Part shown: positions 61,047 to 64,000 of the stretch, piece after piece
How positions within the stretch are numbered: position 1 is the first letter of the stretch
How the letters are laid out: every line of letters starts with the position of its first letter
Assembly: GCA_017395365.1 (NCBI GenBank)
Contig: JAFPUN010000008.1
Location: 1-64,000 of the forward strand
DNA length: 64,000 nucleotides
From: Bacteroidales bacterium
GTDB taxonomy: Bacteria > Bacteroidota > Bacteroidia > Bacteroidales > F082
Direction of reading: 5' to 3'
The notes under the pieces: generated by a model
What the model saw: the letters and a program-made list of their open reading frames with translations, nothing else
What the model was told of the DNA's origin: nothing
Databases searched by the model: none
Translations under genes and position numbers: made by a program

Positions 61047-61076
61047 GCGCCTCGGGATTGGTTCTCGGGGCGCATT
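61047..61076 (+). terminator. Terminator after C25 paralogue 3
   Basis: GCGCCTCGGGA and TCTCGGGGCGC pair fully with two G-U pairs around TTGGT, followed by ATTTTGTG. Confidence 0.7.
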
Positions 61077-61164
61077 TTGTGTGAGCCAAACCGAATCTAC
61101 CTAAATTGAAACGACATGAATTTGTGCATGAGTGTTTTTGCCAGATTAAAACTTTTTTTCTCAT

Positions 61165-61197
61165 TTTGTTTTTTAGAAGAAATAATTCTTATATTTG
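61165..61197 (+). promoter_or_regulatory. Bacteroidota promoter upstream of a structured RNA
   Basis: TTTG (61165-61168), a 21-base spacer and TATATTTG (61190-61197) match the consensus in full. Transcription should start near 61204. Confidence 0.78.
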
Positions 61198-61203
61198 CGG
61201 CAC

Positions 61204-61419
61204 TAATTAACGGAATGATATAACATTAAAAAATACTAACACGGACAACAAAAGAAATTACACTTTAACAAACAAGCAAGCATAGAGACTAATTTCATCT
61301 GTTCTAAAATTTGGCGATTTTAACGGATTGTAATCTTTGAGATATAGTTAATATCGAGATTACGGGTTACGCCAAATACCTTGAACAGCGGGAAACAGTC
61401 GAGTTTCACGCTTTTTTTG
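61204..61419 (+). ncRNA. Candidate structured small RNA or leader, about 215 bases
   Basis: It is bounded by a full promoter and a rho-independent terminator. Nested stems are visible: ATTTGGCG (near 61309) with CGCCAAAT (61370-61377), TAAC with GTTA inside it, GTAATCT with AGATTAC, then GATAT with ATATC around AGTT. The 5' 100 bases look unstructured. No open frame of note lies within. It could be a stand-alone small RNA (6S RNA is one candidate by size), or an attenuating leader of the FHA gene 58 bases further on. I cannot assign it to a known family. Confidence 0.6.
61388..61419 (+). terminator. Terminator of the candidate RNA
   Basis: GCGGGAAAC and GTTTCACGC pair with one mismatch around AGTCGA, followed by seven T and more T-rich sequence. 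Confidence 0.8.
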
Positions 61420-61431
61420 TTTTCGGATTTT

Positions 61432-61439
61432 TATATTTG
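61432..61439 (+). promoter_or_regulatory. Possible second -7 box for the FHA gene
   Basis: TATATTTG fits the -7 consensus, 38 bases upstream of the ATG at 61477. A TTTG lies at 61416-61419, but the 12-base spacing is too short, so the match is partial. Confidence 0.45.
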
Positions 61440-61476
61440 TATTAACTTTAAACATAACTATAAATATAACAAAGAC

Positions 61477-62097
61477 ATGAGTAGGTTTAAAAAATGTCCA
61501 AATGGTCATACTTATAAAGCTGACCTTGAAGAATGCCCAATATGCAGAAATGGGAAAAATCCAGTAACTCCAGTAGAAAGAGGGGAAGCTACACAAATCA
61601 TCCCTAGTTTGGATGGTGAGACATTCGGGTCAAAGACTACCACGGATGATGAACCGATTCAGGTGAAAAATGATGAAATAGATCCTCGCAAGGACTTCTC
61701 GAAAACCATGGTTGAAGAAGAAGTTCAAGAAGAGGACGAATCCGGTGCCGTGGTCAACAGAAAAGAAACCAGAAGTGCTTCAAGGCTGGTGGGGTGGCTA
61801 GTGACTTATACCCACGACCCTAACGGTATTGATTTCAAACTATTTGAAGGCCGCAATATTATTGGAAAAGATTTCAGTTGTGGTGTGTGCGTCAACGACC
61901 CCAAAGTCAGCGGGCAGCACGCGATTCTTCTTTTTAGAAACGACAAGTTCCGTTTAAAGGATAATCTTTCCACCAATGGCACCCTTGTGAATGGCGAAGA
62001 CATTGACGACGATTCCATCGTGCTTCATGATGGCGACATCATTCAAGTGGGTGACACAGTATTTCTTTTTAGAACGGCTTTTGAATTACCTAAATAA
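61477..62097 (+). CDS. Zinc-ribbon and FHA-domain protein
   Basis: The 206-residue protein opens with a small zinc-binding site (C7, H11, C20, C23 in KKCPNGH and EECPIC), passes through an acidic linker (about 40-100) that contains the threonine-bearing stretch DFSKTMVEEE, and ends in an FHA domain (about 118-200). The FHA residues that contact phosphothreonine are present: G125-R126, S145 and H148 (VSGQHA), N167-G168 (STNGTL). T77 may be its own phosphorylation site, as in other FHA regulators. The start at 61477 was chosen because the longer frame begins inside the RNA terminator. It lies 11 bases before the FtsK-like gene. Confidence 0.9.
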   Translation: MSRFKKCPNGHTYKADLEECPICRNGKNPVTPVERGEATQIIPSLDGETFGSKTTTDDEPIQVKNDEIDPRKDFSKTMVEEEVQEEDESGAVVNRKETRSASRLVGWLVTYTHDPNGIDFKLFEGRNIIGKDFSCGVCVNDPKVSGQHAILLFRNDKFRLKDNLSTNGTLVNGEDIDDDSIVLHDGDIIQVGDTVFLFRTAFELPK

Positions 62098-62108
62098 AAA
62101 AAGAGGTT

Positions 62109-64000
62109 ATGCGAAAAATCGTCACGGAAGAAACCATCAAGCAAGCTTGTTCCGAGCGGATTGCATCAATCAGGGTTGAAGAAGAAGAGCAACTCAAGTC
62201 TGTTGAACAACAGACCCAGCAACTTGAGGAACAATTTGACGAGACCATAGACAAAGCTGGTTTTTCGTCAAACGCTTTTATGCCTTCGGGAAAGTTGGAC
62301 TTTATGAAAGATTCCCGATCGCTTCCTGACGGTTTGTTTGTAGGAATGCTTAAACATCCTGTGACAGGGGAAAGCTTTATCCCTGCGATTCTGCCTTTTG
62401 CCTCGGCTAATGCCACTGGATTCCGTATAGATTCGTCTTGTGAGAACCAAGTCGCTGAGTTGATGCAGACCTTAGCATTCCGTATCTTGCTTTCCATTCC
62501 TGTTGAGCTTGTCAAATGCCATTTCATTGACCTCCATTCTTTTGGGCAGTCGACTAAGTTGTTCAACAGATTGGCGGAAAAAGCGGAGAAAATCACAAAA
62601 GGGGCTTTGATAAGTGACAAAAACGGCTTGGCGAGTTTTGTTTCTGAAATGGAAAGCCACGTCAACCGTCTCAACAGAAACGAATTGCTGGATGCCGCCT
62701 CACTTTTAGAATACAATGCTGACCCATCACATATTGCGGTCCCTTATCATTTCGTGTTCTTCACCCGCATTCACGACAAAGTGGAGAAAGACATTATCTC
62801 TAGAATCTATTCCCTCTGTTCGGGTAGGAATGCATCTACATGCGGTATTTATTTCTTCTACACCTATGAGGTTGACCACCAAACTACTCAGCAACAGAAC
62901 GATCCTCTGTCCGATTTACTTAGCATCTCTACGCTTGTTACCAAGGAAGCCAACGGTTTCCGTTTCTCAAATACCATTTATGGTAAAGCCTTTGAGGAAC
63001 GATATGTCTTCGAACCGGAAAAGAGAACCCCCTCTACCCTGAATCTGATTATTGATGCCATCGCAAAGAAAGCCGCCAACATCAAGCCTCCTATTGTCTC
63101 GTTTGACCAAGATTTAGAGAAAATGATGGCCAATGGAGAATATTGGAAAGGCAGCACGATTGACGGCATCACCATTCCAATTGGCAGAAAAGGAGCCAAT
63201 GGTTTGGTCAACTTCAATTTGGCAGGCAAGACTGCTGATTACTTCGCGATGATCGGAGGCAGGCCTGGCTATGGAAAAACGGTGCTGCTCCATGATATCA
63301 TTTGCAATGGAGCCATCATCTATCCTCCACAAGAATTGGAGTTTTATCTCATCGACTGTACGAATGGCACAGGGTTTAAGCCTTACGAGCACCTACCTCA
63401 CGCAAGGTTCATTTCCATTACGAAGCAAAGGGAGTATACTGACAGCGCCATTGAGTATTTGGTGAATGAAATGTATCATAGAGCTGAATTGTTTAAGGAT
63501 GCTGGAGATCAGACAGGCGAAGCCATTGAGAAGATTGAAAAATATCGAACGGCAACGGGCAAAGTTTTACCTCGTATTTTAGTCATTATCGATGAATTCC
63601 AAGTGCTGCTTGAAAAGAACGACAAATTGTCACGGAAAATAAAAGGGTCGCTCGAAAAGATTATTAGGGAAGGGAGAAAATACGGCATAAGCATCGTGTT
63701 CTGCACCCAAAGTTACAGGAACATTGACTTTGACACAGAGTTGATAACACTTCGTATTGCGTTCAACCTCAAGGAGATGGATAGTCTAAAAGTACTTGGT
63801 TCGGGCAATGATTCAGCAGCTCATTTGACCAAGAAAGGCGAAGCTATCCTAAATAACAGTAACGGTGAGAAGGGAGCTAATGTGCTCTTCCAAGCTGCCT
63901 ATACGGAAAAGGTACAGCATTATGTCAGTTTCTGTGTTGACAAATGGAACGAACTTGATGTGGAAAAACCCAAGCGCTTTGTGTTTGATGGAAAAGCTGT
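62109..64000 (+). CDS. FtsK/EssC-like tandem ATPase, 3' end outside the window
   Basis: 630 codons are visible. A charged coiled coil (about 8-50) precedes a first ATPase-like module (about 70-330) that has strand text such as KCHFIDLHSFGQSTKLF but no Walker A. A second, active module follows: Walker A GGRPGYGKT (383-391), FYLIDCTNGTGFKPYEHLPH, Walker B LVIIDEF (D495, E496) and the CTQSYR sensor. A degenerate and an active FtsK module in tandem is how EssC and related export ATPases are built. There is no membrane segment in the visible part, so it may act as a soluble motor with the FHA protein next to it. Substrate (DNA or protein) is unknown. Confidence 0.88.
   Translation, partial: MRKIVTEETIKQACSERIASIRVEEEEQLKSVEQQTQQLEEQFDETIDKAGFSSNAFMPSGKLDFMKDSRSLPDGLFVGMLKHPVTGESFIPAILPFASANATGFRIDSSCENQVAELMQTLAFRILLSIPVELVKCHFIDLHSFGQSTKLFNRLAEKAEKITKGALISDKNGLASFVSEMESHVNRLNRNELLDAASLLEYNADPSHIAVPYHFVFFTRIHDKVEKDIISRIYSLCSGRNASTCGIYFFYTYEVDHQTTQQQNDPLSDLLSISTLVTKEANGFRFSNTIYGKAFEERYVFEPEKRTPSTLNLIIDAIAKKAANIKPPIVSFDQDLEKMMANGEYWKGSTIDGITIPIGRKGANGLVNFNLAGKTADYFAMIGGRPGYGKTVLLHDIICNGAIIYPPQELEFYLIDCTNGTGFKPYEHLPHARFISITKQREYTDSAIEYLVNEMYHRAELFKDAGDQTGEAIEKIEKYRTATGKVLPRILVIIDEFQVLLEKNDKLSRKIKGSLEKIIREGRKYGISIVFCTQSYRNIDFDTELITLRIAFNLKEMDSLKVLGSGNDSAAHLTKKGEAILNNSNGEKGANVLFQAAYTEKVQHYVSFCVDKWNELDVEKPKRFVFDGKA

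Noticed and set aside
61204-61419. Naming the structured RNA as 6S RNA or a known Bacteroidales motif
   Set aside because: Size and stems allow it, but I cannot match family-specific bases without a covariance search.

Overview
The window reads as chromosome of a Bacteroidales bacterium (phylum Bacteroidota). The evidence is promoters of the TTTG / TAnnTTTG type, many exported proteins ending in a type IX secretion (T9SS) sorting domain, meso-diaminopimelate dehydrogenase, a membrane pyrophosphatase, NamZ/DUF1343 and TSP3-repeat proteins. No rRNA, tRNA or CRISPR array was seen. The species cannot be named from sequence alone. The left edge carries what looks like the start of an IS3-type transposase gene, and the right edge cuts an FtsK-like ATPase.

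Layout. 0-4.5 kb: endonuclease III, a LolC/E-type permease and a divergent NamZ muramidase. 4.5-8.1 kb: a five-gene minus-strand operon with an RsbU-type phosphatase, RsbW-type kinase, STAS protein, (p)ppGpp synthetase and stand-alone HD hydrolase, so a partner-switching relay joined to a split alarmone enzyme pair. 8.2-16.4 kb: aminotransferase, DUF1573 protein, pyrophosphatase, bifunctional nuclease, and nupG-thyA-folA. 16.5-27.3 kb: four head-to-tail C10 (streptopain-like) proteases with T9SS tails. 27.4-41.3 kb: housekeeping and envelope genes (HhH protein, NSS transporter, upp, FemAB-like, polysaccharide deacetylase, dnaX, M13 peptidase, acyltransferase). 41.3-61 kb: two RAYT (REP-associated tyrosine transposase) loci, a ddh-GH3 operon, a C25-GH3-C25 operon, two TSP3 proteins and a third C25 protease. 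61-64 kb: a probable structured small RNA or leader with its own promoter and terminator, then a zinc-ribbon/FHA protein and a tandem-ATPase FtsK/EssC-like protein.

The secreted proteases (four C10, three C25), two GH3 glycosidases and NamZ suggest a proteolytic, polymer-degrading lifestyle with T9SS export, although no T9SS machinery gene lies here.

The strongest unusual signal is repetitive. At least six families of short palindromic repeats are present. Each of the two RAYT genes is flanked by near-identical direct copies of its own REP and carries one more copy inside its reading frame at the same protein loop. REP-type repeats also sit in frame inside dnaX, a GH3 gene, a polysaccharide deacetylase and a C25 protease, so they are being turned into protein linkers and tails. 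A separate hairpin family occurs twice with a conserved loop and completely different but perfectly paired stems.
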